From NCBI GenBank assembly GCA_026954325.1, contig JAIXKK010000198.1:1-64000 (forward strand): 64,000 nucleotides of DNA, given 5' to 3'. Below, in pieces: positions 48,309-56,000 of this stretch (within the stretch, counting starts at the first letter, position 1; the number at the start of each line of letters is the position of its first letter). The stretch is from Bryobacterales bacterium. Its GTDB lineage: Bacteria > Acidobacteriota > Terriglobia > Bryobacterales > Bryobacteraceae. The notes below the pieces were generated by a model. That model searched no databases. It was not told the origin of the DNA and saw only the letters and a program-made list of their open reading frames with translations. The position numbers and the translations under genes are program-made.

Positions 48309-49244
48309 ATGGGCCAACGCTCTCTCATGCTCACCCGACGTACCTTTCTTGCTTCCGGCGCCGCCGCTTTGCCGTTGTCCGCGAGGGCGCGCATCGATAT
48401 TTCCCGCATCAGCGCCATCACGGACGAGATCGCTCGATCATCTCAGGCGGCTATCGATTTCGCGAAACACTATGGACTGCACTGGGTGGAACTGCGCGGC
48501 GTTCCCGGGCAGAAGAAGGAATATGCCTACCTGCCGGAAGATGAGTTGCGCGCCGAAGCGAAACTGCTGGATGAGAACGGGATTCGCGTTTCCTTTCTCA
48601 ATACCAGTCTGATGAAGGTTCGCATCCCCGGGCTCGAACCGGTCCGTTGGGCGAAGGACACTCCGGCGAAGCGTGAAGAGAGGATGAAAGCCGACCTCCC
48701 GAAATTCGAGCGCCGCATGGATGACCTGCGGAAGTGTCTCCACGCGGGCAAGGTGCTGGGAGCAGATAAGGTCCGCGTCTTCACCGGATGGCGTTGCGCC
48801 GACCCGGACGCCGCCATGCCGCGCATCGCGGAGATCATCAGCGAGATGGCCGAGGTGGCGGCCAAAGAACACATCCATCTTCTCGTGGAGAACGAATCGG
48901 CCTGCAATGTGGCCACTTGCCGTGAGCTTGCGGAAATCGCCAGGCGCCTCCCCTCAAAGTGGGTGGGCATCAACTGGGATCCGCTCAACGCCACCGTTTA
49001 CAACGAAGCGCCGTATCCGGACGGCTACCGTCTGTTGCCCAGGAAGCGTATCCTCAATGTGCAGATCAAGGGCAGGAGCATTCTCAACTATCCGCAGAAG
49101 CTCGATTGGAGAGCGATTCTCGACGCCCTCGACAGGGATGGCTACAAGGGAGAGGTTGGGCTGGAAACACACATCTTCGGCGATGGCCAGATCCAGGCCT
49201 CGCACGATTCCATGGAAGCGATTCTGAAGCTGCTGAAGGCGTAG
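48309..49244 (+). CDS. Exported sugar phosphate isomerase/epimerase-like protein
   Basis: A 311-residue TIM-barrel protein of the AP-endonuclease-2 type. MGQRSLMLTRRTFLASGAAA gives a Tat-like signal; MLTRRTF at 48327 is an alternative start. Family segments are YGLHWVELRGVPGQKKEY, HIHLLVENESACNVATCREL (metal Glu), VGINWDPLNATVYNE, and GEVGLETHIFGDG (last metal Glu). It probably isomerises a free sugar or inositol-like compound outside the cytoplasm. Convergent with efp. Confidence 0.82.
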   Translation: MGQRSLMLTRRTFLASGAAALPLSARARIDISRISAITDEIARSSQAAIDFAKHYGLHWVELRGVPGQKKEYAYLPEDELRAEAKLLDENGIRVSFLNTSLMKVRIPGLEPVRWAKDTPAKREERMKADLPKFERRMDDLRKCLHAGKVLGADKVRVFTGWRCADPDAAMPRIAEIISEMAEVAAKEHIHLLVENESACNVATCRELAEIARRLPSKWVGINWDPLNATVYNEAPYPDGYRLLPRKRILNVQIKGRSILNYPQKLDWRAILDALDRDGYKGEVGLETHIFGDGQIQASHDSMEAILKLLKA

Positions 49245-49253
49245 CCCGCCGCG

Positions 49254-49817
49254 CTACGCCCGTTCCTGATACGTTCCTTCGGCGGTGCTGACGCGGATCT
49301 TCTCGCCCTGGTTGATGAACGGGGGCACCTGCACAACGAGGCCGCTCTCGAGCTTTGCCGGCTTGGTGACGTTCGAAACCGTGGCGCCTTTCAGCCCGGG
49401 CTCGGTCTCCACCACGGTCAGGTCCACCGTGGGCGGCAGTTCCACGCCGATCGGCTTGCCCTCGTAGAACTCCACCGCCACCTTCAGATTCGGCACCAGG
49501 TAGTTGACGGCGTCCCCAAGCAGATCCCTGGTGAAATGCATCTGCTCGTAGTTTTCCGTGTTCATGAAATAGAAGTACTCGCCGTCGTCGTAAAGGTACT
49601 CCATCTCATGCTCGTCGAGTATCGCCTTCTCGACGCGGTCTTCCGAGGAAAACCGGTGTTCAATCTGCGATCCGCTCCGCAGGTTACGCATTTTCACTTG
49701 CACGAAACCGCGCAGGTTACCCGGCGTGCGGTGCTCCATCTTGAAAACGGAGAACAACTCGTTGTTGAACTTGATCACCATGCCGGGGCGCAGTTGGGTT
49801 GCCGTAAGCATTAACAA
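49254..49817 (-). CDS. efp: Translation elongation factor P
   Basis: A 187-residue EF-P with the standard three beta domains: N-terminal TATQLRPGMVIKFNNELFSV, middle domain with YFYFMNTENYEQMHF, and C-terminal PPFINQGEKIRVSTAEGTY. EF-P relieves ribosome stalling at polyproline. The tip loop reads HRTPGNLRGFVQVK, so the site of the modified Lys34 of E. coli is Asn34. Pro-rich proteins such as the scaffold at 24194 depend on EF-P in known bacteria. Gap of 9 bases to the convergent isomerase-like gene. Confidence 0.95.
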   Translation of the reverse strand: MLMLTATQLRPGMVIKFNNELFSVFKMEHRTPGNLRGFVQVKMRNLRSGSQIEHRFSSEDRVEKAILDEHEMEYLYDDGEYFYFMNTENYEQMHFTRDLLGDAVNYLVPNLKVAVEFYEGKPIGVELPPTVDLTVVETEPGLKGATVSNVTKPAKLESGLVVQVPPFINQGEKIRVSTAEGTYQERA

Positions 49818-50000
49818 AACCTCTCAATAATCTGTCTCTTCCAAGGGACACGCCCGAATAACGGAGCATCGCCGGCCGGCAAGTCCGCGAGTCCCTTCCC
49901 GCCCCGGGGGCCGGCGGTCCCTGTGCGATCTCGTGGATAACTCGGGGTGAATCTATTAGTTTAGCAGAGTCCGGGCCGTGTCGCGGATGCTAAGCGAACA
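49818..50000. other. Intergenic region upstream of efp up to the insertion element
   Basis: Contains the efp leader and presumably its promoter; an A/T-rich segment GAATCTATTAGTTTAGCAGA lies near 49950. No gene is supported. Confidence 0.4.
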
Positions 50001-50008
50001 GAGAATTG

Positions 50009-50077
50009 TCCAATACAAGATGAGCATGAAACTGGCGAAACGACGGGGGCAGTTTCCAATACAAGATGAGCATGAAA
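50009..50077 (+). repeat. Two direct copies of the insertion-element end motif
   Basis: The 23-base block beginning TCCAATACAAGATGAGCATG occurs at 50009-50031 and again at 50055-50077 with 23 bases between. An inverted, slightly diverged copy lies at 51675-51698. Duplicated binding sites at one end are typical for transposase recognition. Confidence 0.85.
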
Positions 50078-50122
50078 AAGGGAAGAATGGGATAGGCGTG
50101 GCCCGGCCGGGTGCAAGTACGC

Positions 50123-51373
50123 ATGTGGAATGCCGAGAGCCTGAGCCGGGAGCAAATCCGGGAGTTCCTCGAGTCCAGCGAGGGGATCAAGTTCACTGGG
50201 TGTGGCCGGAGCGAGAAATACGCCTGGGTGGAGCGCGTGCTGGCGGCGCAGAACTATGGCGATTTGAGCAAGAAGGGACGAGGCGTGGTTCGGGCCTACG
50301 TGGAAAAGGTGACGGGGATGAGCACGTCACAGACGACGCGACTGATCCGTACCTTCCTGGACCAGGGGTTGGTGCGGGTGGTGCCCTACCAACGGCACGA
50401 GTTTCCTGTGAAGTACACGGCCGAGGACGTCGCGCTGCTGGCGGAAGTGGACCGTGTGCACGAGCGGTTGAGCGGGCCGGCGACGCGTCACATTCTCCAG
50501 CGCGAGTACGAGTGCTATGGGAACCAACAGTACGAGCGACTGGCGAAGATCAGCGTGTCGCATCTATACAACTTGCGAGCCAGCGCGCGCTACCGCAACC
50601 AGGCGGCGGTGTTCGAGGTGACGCGGCCGACTGGGAAGGCGATCGGGGAGCGGCGTCGGCCCAACCCGCAGGGCCGGCCGGGGTTTGTGCGAGTGGACAC
50701 GGTACATCAGGGCGACTGGGACGGGGCCAAGGGGGTGTATCACATCAACGCGGTGGATGCGGTGACGCAGTGGCAGGTAGTGGGTTGCACCAGCAAGATC
50801 AGCGAAGCTTACCTGCTGCCGGTGTTGCAGGGGGTGCTGGCGCAGTTTCCCTTCGAGGTATTGGGATTTCACACGGACAACGGCTCGGAGTACATCAATC
50901 ATCGGGTGGCGGCAATGTTGAAGAAGTTGCATGCGGAGTTCACCAAGAGCCGGGCATGCCGCAGTCAGGACAACGCATTGGTGGAAGGCAAGAACGGCGC
51001 GGTGGTGCGCAAACTGATCGGGTACGGATACATCGCCGGCGAACACGCCGAGGCGATCGGGAAATTTTATGTGCGGCACTTGAATCCGTACTTGAACTTT
51101 CACCGGCCCTGCGGCTTTGCCACGGTGAGTCTGGACGAGCAGGGCAAACGGGTGCGGGTATACAAGACGGAAGATTATCGGACACCGTTGGAGAAACTGA
51201 AGTCGCTGGAGGGGGCTGCGCAATATCTCAAGCCGGGTTTCAGTATGGCGGAACTGGAGAGAGAGGCGATGGCGATGAGCGACACCGAGTGCGCCCGCCA
51301 GATGACGGCGGCCAAGACGCGGTTGCTGCGGCAGTGCAAAATGCAATTGCCTATTCCACCGCCTTTCCGGTAA
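50123..51373 (+). CDS. Transposase with integrase catalytic core (rve, DDE)
   Basis: About 416 residues. The N-terminal part (LSREQIREFLESSEGIKF, VTGMSTSQTTRLIRTFLDQG) contains helix-turn-helix domains that bind the ends. The catalytic core has the DDE residues: first Asp in FVRVDTVHQGDW, second in GFHTDNGSEYINH, and Glu in DNALVEGKNGAVVRK. A GTG four codons upstream (50111) is an alternative start. The tail LKPGFSMAELEREAMAMSDT is basic/helical. The copy has no frameshift and may be active. Confidence 0.85.
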   Translation: MWNAESLSREQIREFLESSEGIKFTGCGRSEKYAWVERVLAAQNYGDLSKKGRGVVRAYVEKVTGMSTSQTTRLIRTFLDQGLVRVVPYQRHEFPVKYTAEDVALLAEVDRVHERLSGPATRHILQREYECYGNQQYERLAKISVSHLYNLRASARYRNQAAVFEVTRPTGKAIGERRRPNPQGRPGFVRVDTVHQGDWDGAKGVYHINAVDAVTQWQVVGCTSKISEAYLLPVLQGVLAQFPFEVLGFHTDNGSEYINHRVAAMLKKLHAEFTKSRACRSQDNALVEGKNGAVVRKLIGYGYIAGEHAEAIGKFYVRHLNPYLNFHRPCGFATVSLDEQGKRVRVYKTEDYRTPLEKLKSLEGAAQYLKPGFSMAELEREAMAMSDTECARQMTAAKTRLLRQCKMQLPIPPPFR

Positions 51374-51405
51374 CAGCGGCGCGGGGCGGTGGAAATGCCG
51401 GGCCC

Positions 51406-51450
51406 GTGGAAAACGAGGAAAACCAAAAGCAGGTTTACCTCGTTTTCCAC
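51406..51450. other. First inverted repeat behind the transposase gene
   Basis: GTGGAAAACGAGG (51406-51418) pairs perfectly with CCTCGTTTTCCAC (51438-51450), a 13-bp stem with a 19-base loop. It is the first of three inverted repeats within 160 bases. Confidence 0.85.
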
Positions 51451-51456
51451 CGCCCC

Positions 51457-51486
51457 TTGAAAATCCCGCAAAGCCGGGATTTTCAA
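51457..51486. terminator. Second inverted repeat, terminator-like hairpin
   Basis: TTGAAAATCCCG pairs perfectly with CGGGATTTTCAA around the six-base loop CAAAGC. The 12-bp stem without a good T-run could stop or pause transcription leaving the transposase gene or reading in from outside. Confidence 0.6.
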
Positions 51487-51502
51487 AATTCCACCGCCCC
51501 TG

Positions 51503-51567
51503 GCGTGCGCCGGATGGAAAAGTGGAAAACCAAAAACCGGTTTCCCACTTTCCCACCTGACGCACGC
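51503..51567. other. Third inverted repeat
   Basis: GCGTGCG (51503-51509) pairs with CGCACGC (51561-51567). Inside, AAGTGGAAAACC near 51520 faces GGTTTCCCACTT ending at 51550, giving an imperfect inner stem. The whole segment could form a long cruciform or RNA hairpin. Confidence 0.7.
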
Positions 51568-51809
51568 GATGATGACGGCGGTTTCTTATCTCAAAAACCA
51601 AAGAAAGGAAGTCGGCCGCTACGCGGCCTCCTCATTCTCCTATCCGCTCTCTCCCTTCGGTCGAGCGGAGCCGATTTCATGCTCATCTTTCGATTGGAAA
51701 ATGCTACAGACAACAGCTGCGCCCAGTCCCCAGTCCACCGCGCCGCTCAGCGGCACACGCATCAACTTTCTGCAGGGCTCGCGGGGGCCAAAACCTGACC
51801 GATCGGTTT

Positions 51810-52085
51810 ATGGAGACGTCCGCTATGTACCTGCTTATTCAGAGGCACCTGCACAAACTGCCCGGCGCAGTAAAGGAACTGGCTACAGAACATGGACACA
51901 TCCGAAAGACCTGCATTTATGCGTCGCACAGTCTGCGCGCGACCACAGCCACGCTCCTGCTTGATGCCAACGCGGACATCCGAAAGGTGCAAGATATTGG
52001 CTATCGGCACACAACGGCGACGCAGATCTTCGACAAGCAGGAGCGGTCAACGAGCGAGAGCGCAAGCCATGATGTCCCGACCTAA
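51810..52085 (+). pseudogene. C-terminal remnant of a tyrosine recombinase
   Basis: The frame reads MYLLIQRHLHKLPGAVKELA, IYASHSLRATTATLLLDANA, DIRKVQDIGYRHTTATQIFD. This is the end of a phage-type integrase: HSLRATTAT holds the His-x-x-Arg motif, but the usual LGH box is altered to GYRHT and the catalytic Tyr position (TQIY) is Phe. The N-terminal and core-binding domains are absent. It lies just beyond the insertion element, which may have accompanied its decay. Not expected to be active. Confidence 0.75.
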
Positions 52086-52174
52086 AGCAGGGTCGCCCGC
52101 GACGATGCGACTGACCCCTCAAGGCGATGTATAGCCACCCGGAATTCTTAACGCCGGCCCGCCTGCTCGGTTTG

Positions 52175-52206
52175 AATTCCGAGCATTCCTAATTCCGAGC
52201 ATTCCT
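52175..52206. repeat. Perfect 16-bp tandem duplication
   Basis: AATTCCGAGCATTCCT occurs twice in direct succession (52175-52190, 52191-52206) in the gap downstream of the integrase remnant and just beyond the end of the convergent hypothetical gene. The remaining gap 52086-52174 holds nothing I recognise. Confidence 0.85.
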
Positions 52207-52222
52207 TAGGATAGGGGCGTTT

Positions 52223-52981
52223 CTAGGGAGTTTGACTCCGCGCAGCATAATAATTTTTGTCGAGGCGGGCCTTCAATGAATCTGGGATCGTGGTACATTT
52301 ACCATTGAAACACTTGGGGACGTGCAACGCCGATGGAGGCGTCTCTTCAAGACTCGCCGGGATTTGAAACAGCGACGGGTCAGGCTCGCCGAGAATTAAT
52401 GCGGAGAGTTCCTGCACTGTAACCCCTGTATCATACTCCAGCCGCATCTGGACAAGAGCACACCCTACATCTGGCACATACCAACTCTTCCAGGCTCCAT
52501 GCCTATTTATCTCCCCAAACCGTAAGGCGCGATGACCTCCTACATAATCCACACCCTCCAACACCATGCCAACCCTTGCATCGGCCTCACTTGAACAAGA
52601 CGTGTTCGGATTGCGCCAAACCCGAAGCCCTGGAAAATTCTTCGGGTATGTACTCTTCTTCCCGATTAGTTCGTTGATCATAATCCCCCCACCATTAGGG
52701 AAGCCTATCCGTCGTTGGCGGTCGATAGCGCTTGAGAATCTCGACATCACCGCACCGTCACTGCGCACAGCGTCGACATACTCGTCGGTATAGCGAAGGT
52801 TGCCTGCTTTGTCGTAAGCCTTCTCCGTACGGATGACGGTAGCCACAGGTGAAGCAGCACGAACCGTAAGAGGCAACGCTCCTTTGTACACTCGCCAGAC
52901 GAGACTTACAGCGAGGATTGCTACGATCCCCCATAACACAGTGTTCGAAATGCTCTTTAGCCTACGACTTGTGATGCCCAT
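52223..52981 (-). CDS. Membrane-anchored hypothetical protein
   Basis: A 252-residue protein with a positive N-terminus and one membrane anchor (NTVLWGIVAILAVSLVWRVY), then an extracytoplasmic domain. The text includes TVIRTEKAYDKAGNLRYTDE, VDAVRSDGAVMSRFSSAIDR, MVLEGVDYVGGHRALRFGEI and CALVQMRLEYDTG, with a C-terminal Cys pair in PKCFNGKCTTIP. I do not know the family. It follows the Cys-rich secreted protein gene by 10 bases, so the two are probably co-transcribed. DNA in this stretch has lower GC than the flanking chromosome. Confidence 0.6.
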   Translation of the reverse strand: MGITSRRLKSISNTVLWGIVAILAVSLVWRVYKGALPLTVRAASPVATVIRTEKAYDKAGNLRYTDEYVDAVRSDGAVMSRFSSAIDRQRRIGFPNGGGIMINELIGKKSTYPKNFPGLRVWRNPNTSCSSEADARVGMVLEGVDYVGGHRALRFGEINRHGAWKSWYVPDVGCALVQMRLEYDTGVTVQELSALILGEPDPSLFQIPASLEETPPSALHVPKCFNGKCTTIPDSLKARLDKNYYAARSQTP

Positions 52982-52991
52982 TTGTTAACCT

Positions 52992-53270
52992 CTATACCAC
53001 ACACCCTGCGTAGGAGTCGCACTGGTCATTAAAGTTGTCAGTGCATTGGTACCAGCCAATGTCACAGTTAGTGGTAGTGCTATACCTGTGATCACACTCG
53101 GTTACCGTGCAGTAAAAGGCGCACGGGGGATCCGGGCGCGATGTTTCATTCACAATTGATCCGTAACCACAGTATTTACAACAATCGGCCGAAAGGACGC
53201 GCGGAATGATGAGATTTGCAGCGATCAGCATACTAATCACGAGCATCTTACCGCTGAATATAATCCTCAT
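52992..53270 (-). CDS. Small secreted cysteine-rich protein
   Basis: A 92-residue product with a signal peptide (FSGKMLVISMLIAANLIIPR, then VLSA) and a mature part of about 64 residues holding 10 Cys (DCCKYCGYGS, PPCAFYCTVTEC, CDIGWYQC, NDQCDSYAGC). Start chosen at the ATG preceded by AGGAGGTGTT; the frame runs further up without support. The spacing suggests up to five disulfides in an extracytoplasmic mini-protein. It could be a small binding protein, a toxin-like factor or a modified peptide precursor; I see no known leader motif. Pairs with the membrane protein gene downstream. Confidence 0.6.
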   Translation of the reverse strand: MRIIFSGKMLVISMLIAANLIIPRVLSADCCKYCGYGSIVNETSRPDPPCAFYCTVTECDHRYSTTTNCDIGWYQCTDNFNDQCDSYAGCVV

Positions 53271-53442
53271 AACACCTCCTGATTTACATGGACCGCGCAA
53301 CCAATTACCCAAGAATTCAGCAAGCATCTCGAGGCACCTTGTTGGGAGATGAAGTCCACTGAATCTTGGTAGCGATTAACGCTCTCCAGCGAGCCTCAGA
53401 ATACACTGGACAATATTGAATCGTCAACAACGAAATGGTGCC

Positions 53443-53796
53443 CTATTTCTGCTGATGTCGCATTGCACTCGGCCCACAACCGAAATAACGACGAAACAGC
53501 CGAGCAAAGTATCTGGGGTTCACAAAACCCAGCGCCGAGGCGATCTCTTTTATGCTTGAGGAGCTGCTTCGTAAGCGGGCAGCCGCAACTGACATTCGCT
53601 GGTTTCTGACGTAGCGTTCCACTGAAATACCAACCTCATCCCGGAACACGTGCGCTAGACGAGAAGGTGAAAGATGGATTCTGCTTGCTAAAGCCGTCAC
53701 CGAAAGATCTTCCCCGAGGTGTGCTTCAATTACATGCAGAAGCAGATTGATTCGTGCATCTCGAATACGCCCTTGACTGATGGCACGGTGATCCAT
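53443..53796 (-). CDS. AraC-family transcriptional regulator (DNA-binding domain only)
   Basis: A 117-residue protein that is essentially one AraC/XylS double helix-turn-helix domain. LSVTALASRIHLSPSRLAHV is the first HTH and IKEIASALGFVNPRYFARLF with FRRYFGCGPSAMR the second. The absent ligand-binding domain is either genuinely missing or lies in lost DNA. It is on the same strand and 172 bases upstream of the Cys-rich protein gene, which it may control. The gap 53271-53442 has no gene. Confidence 0.8.
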   Translation of the reverse strand: MDHRAISQGRIRDARINLLLHVIEAHLGEDLSVTALASRIHLSPSRLAHVFRDEVGISVERYVRNQRMSVAAARLRSSSSSIKEIASALGFVNPRYFARLFRRYFGCGPSAMRHQQK

Positions 53797-54104
53797 GTCC
53801 GTCTAACTCCGCCATCACAAACGAAGCACAGATCGGCAGAACGGTGCAAATATAGCACAATATGGATGTGACCAGCTTTCAGGATCATTCTTGGATTAGA
53901 AAATGCTAAGGTGAGGCAAGGTGATGTCAAGGTGAAGCTTGGGTGAGCTTCCGCGCTTCCGCTTCCGAACCATTTGTCGATGTCGCGGAAGCGAACAGAC
54001 AATCCCAGAACTGGGACCGGCCGCGGCGGATTTCCCCTTCCGGATCATTTCCTTAGATCTCCCCGGTCTGGAAGGTGAATTGCCCCGAAGCTCGCGTATA
54101 CCTG
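53797..54104. other. Divergent intergenic region before the TolC-like genes
   Basis: About 300 bases between the AraC-type gene (minus) and the outer-membrane factor genes (plus). No supported gene; a minus-strand open frame to 54002 lacks family features. Promoters for both directions are expected here, but none is identified. Confidence 0.45.
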
Positions 54105-56000
54105 ATGCGATACTCTTCCGGTTTTCTGAGAGCGGCGGCATTGCTCACTCTCGCCACGGCCTATCCGCAAACGCCCGAGGTTTCCATTCACACCCCCCGG
54201 CTTCCCGGAATCACCCAGCCGCTGCTCGGTCCTTTTCATTTCGAGCGGCGCCAGGTCTCGCCGGCGCGGCATGAAAACTCGCCGCGGCTCGAGAGGCTTG
54301 TCCGGGCAGGGAAACTGTACCTCTCAGTGCAGGACGTCATCGCGCTGGTGCTGGAGAACAACCTCGATATCGCCATTCAGCGTTACGGTCCGTTTCTGGC
54401 CCGCGAGGTGCTGCGGCGCGCCGAGGGCGGAGGGTTTCTGCGGAACATCGATACTCCCATCACTCCCGGACCGGTCAGCGTCAGCCTGGCGGGGGTCAGC
54501 GTCAACACCAACGGATTGGCTTCCGGGGCGGGAGTCTCCTCCGGCGGCGGCATCGTTACTCAAATCGGTCCCACGCCGCCCAACCTCGATCCTTCCCTCT
54601 TCGTCTACGCCAACTTTGCTCACAACACCACGCCTCTCAGCAATACAATCCTCAGTCAGATTCCGGCGCTGATCAACGATGTGCGCCAGGTGCAGTTCGG
54701 TTACAACCAGCAGTTCGCCACCGGTTCGAGCCTTTCGGTCAGCTATTTCAGCGGCCGGAACAAGGTGAACAGTCCGGCCAATCTCCTCAATCCCGCCACC
54801 TCCGCCTTCGTTGATCTCTACCTGACACAGAACCTGTTACAGGGCTTCAGCCGCGCGGTAAACAACCGCAACATCCGCGTGGCGAAAAACAACGTCAAAG
54901 TGACCGATATCCAGTTGAAGAGGCAGGTGAGCGTGACCGTGGCCGCGGTCCTTGCCATCTATTGGGACCTGGTCAGTTTCAACGAGGATGTACGCCTCAA
55001 GCAGCAGGCGCTTGAACGCGCCGCGAAGTTCCACGCCGATAACAAGCGTCGCGTCGAGATTGGAACTCTGTCCGCCATCGAGATCACGCGCGGCGCCGCC
55101 GAGGTCTCTTCGGCAAAGGAGGACCTGCTCATCTCGCAGACCAACCTTGCGCAGCAGGAGACGATCCTCAAGAATGCGCTCAGCCGCAGCGGAGCGGTGA
55201 GCGAATGGCTGGACGAGGCGCGCATTGTTCCTCTCGATCGAATCAACGTACCGCCCGCGGACGATCTGGGGTCCGTCTCCGCCCTGATTCAAACGGCCCT
55301 CGGCAACCGTCTGGAAATCGAACAGGCGCGGATCAACCTGGAAAGCGGCAAGATCAACCTCAAGGGGAGCCGCAATGCGCTGCTCCCCAACCTGCAGGCT
55401 TTCGCGGATCTGACCAACACCGCGCTTACCGGCCCGCTCAACCCGCTCTACAACGGCTCGGGCGGGGCGCCTGATCCGTATTTCGTCGGCGGGTACGGCA
55501 ATCTTCTTGGGCAGCTTTTCCGCCGCAACTTCCCCAACTACTCGGCCGGCTTCTCGCTCAATATTCCGCTGCGTAACCGGGTCGCGCAGGCTGACCATGT
55601 CATTGACCAGCTTCAGTTGCGCCAGTCTCAACTGCAACTGCGGCGCGCCGTCAACCAGGTGCGCGTCGACGTGAAGAACGCGGTGGTCGGGTTGCAGCAG
55701 GCGCGCGCGCGCTACGAGACGGCCCGCAACACCCGGGAACTGGCGGAAAAAGCTCTCAAAGCCGAGCAGGATCGCTTCCGGTTCGCCGTCACGGAAATCA
55801 ATACCGTAATTCAGGCCGAGCGCGACCTCACGGCGGACCAGACGGCCGAGGTGCAGGCCATGGCGAACTACATGCATGCCCGGTTGGCGTTTGACGAAGC
55901 GCTCGGGAGGACGCTCGAGGAGCACCACATTACGTTCGAGGAGGGCATGGGCAACGTCAACCGGCCTGCCGTGGCTCTACCACCGGAGGGCAAGCCGTGA
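54105..56000 (+). CDS. TolC-like outer membrane factor, first paralogue
   Basis: About 631 residues of outer-membrane efflux protein. MRYSSGFLRAAALLTLATAY is the signal; a GTG ten codons upstream (54075) is possible. The two OEP-repeat halves start near LSVQDVIALVLENNLDIAIQ and SALIQTALGNRLEIEQARIN; long coiled helices (LKQQALERAAKFHADNKRRV, ARYETARNTRELAEKALKAE) form the periplasmic tunnel. A Gly/Val-rich insert lies between. It forms the exit duct of RND, ABC or type I export systems, but no inner-membrane pump is adjacent. The second paralogue overlaps by 4 bases. Confidence 0.85.
   Translation: MRYSSGFLRAAALLTLATAYPQTPEVSIHTPRLPGITQPLLGPFHFERRQVSPARHENSPRLERLVRAGKLYLSVQDVIALVLENNLDIAIQRYGPFLAREVLRRAEGGGFLRNIDTPITPGPVSVSLAGVSVNTNGLASGAGVSSGGGIVTQIGPTPPNLDPSLFVYANFAHNTTPLSNTILSQIPALINDVRQVQFGYNQQFATGSSLSVSYFSGRNKVNSPANLLNPATSAFVDLYLTQNLLQGFSRAVNNRNIRVAKNNVKVTDIQLKRQVSVTVAAVLAIYWDLVSFNEDVRLKQQALERAAKFHADNKRRVEIGTLSAIEITRGAAEVSSAKEDLLISQTNLAQQETILKNALSRSGAVSEWLDEARIVPLDRINVPPADDLGSVSALIQTALGNRLEIEQARINLESGKINLKGSRNALLPNLQAFADLTNTALTGPLNPLYNGSGGAPDPYFVGGYGNLLGQLFRRNFPNYSAGFSLNIPLRNRVAQADHVIDQLQLRQSQLQLRRAVNQVRVDVKNAVVGLQQARARYETARNTRELAEKALKAEQDRFRFAVTEINTVIQAERDLTADQTAEVQAMANYMHARLAFDEALGRTLEEHHITFEEGMGNVNRPAVALPPEGKP

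Larger units (their letters stand above)
50001..51705 (+). mobile_element. Insertion sequence of about 1.7 kb with a DDE (rve) transposase
   Basis: The element includes one transposase gene and ends marked by the sequence TCCAATACAAGATGAGCATG (left copies at 50009-50031 and 50055-50077) and its inverted form at 51675-51698. The outer boundaries are approximate: the left similarity begins near GAATTGTCC (50003) and the right ends near GCATTTTCC in inverted sense. I could not establish a target duplication. Between transposase and right end are three strong inverted repeats. It may belong to an IS481/IS3-like group, but I cannot assign a named family. Confidence 0.7.
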
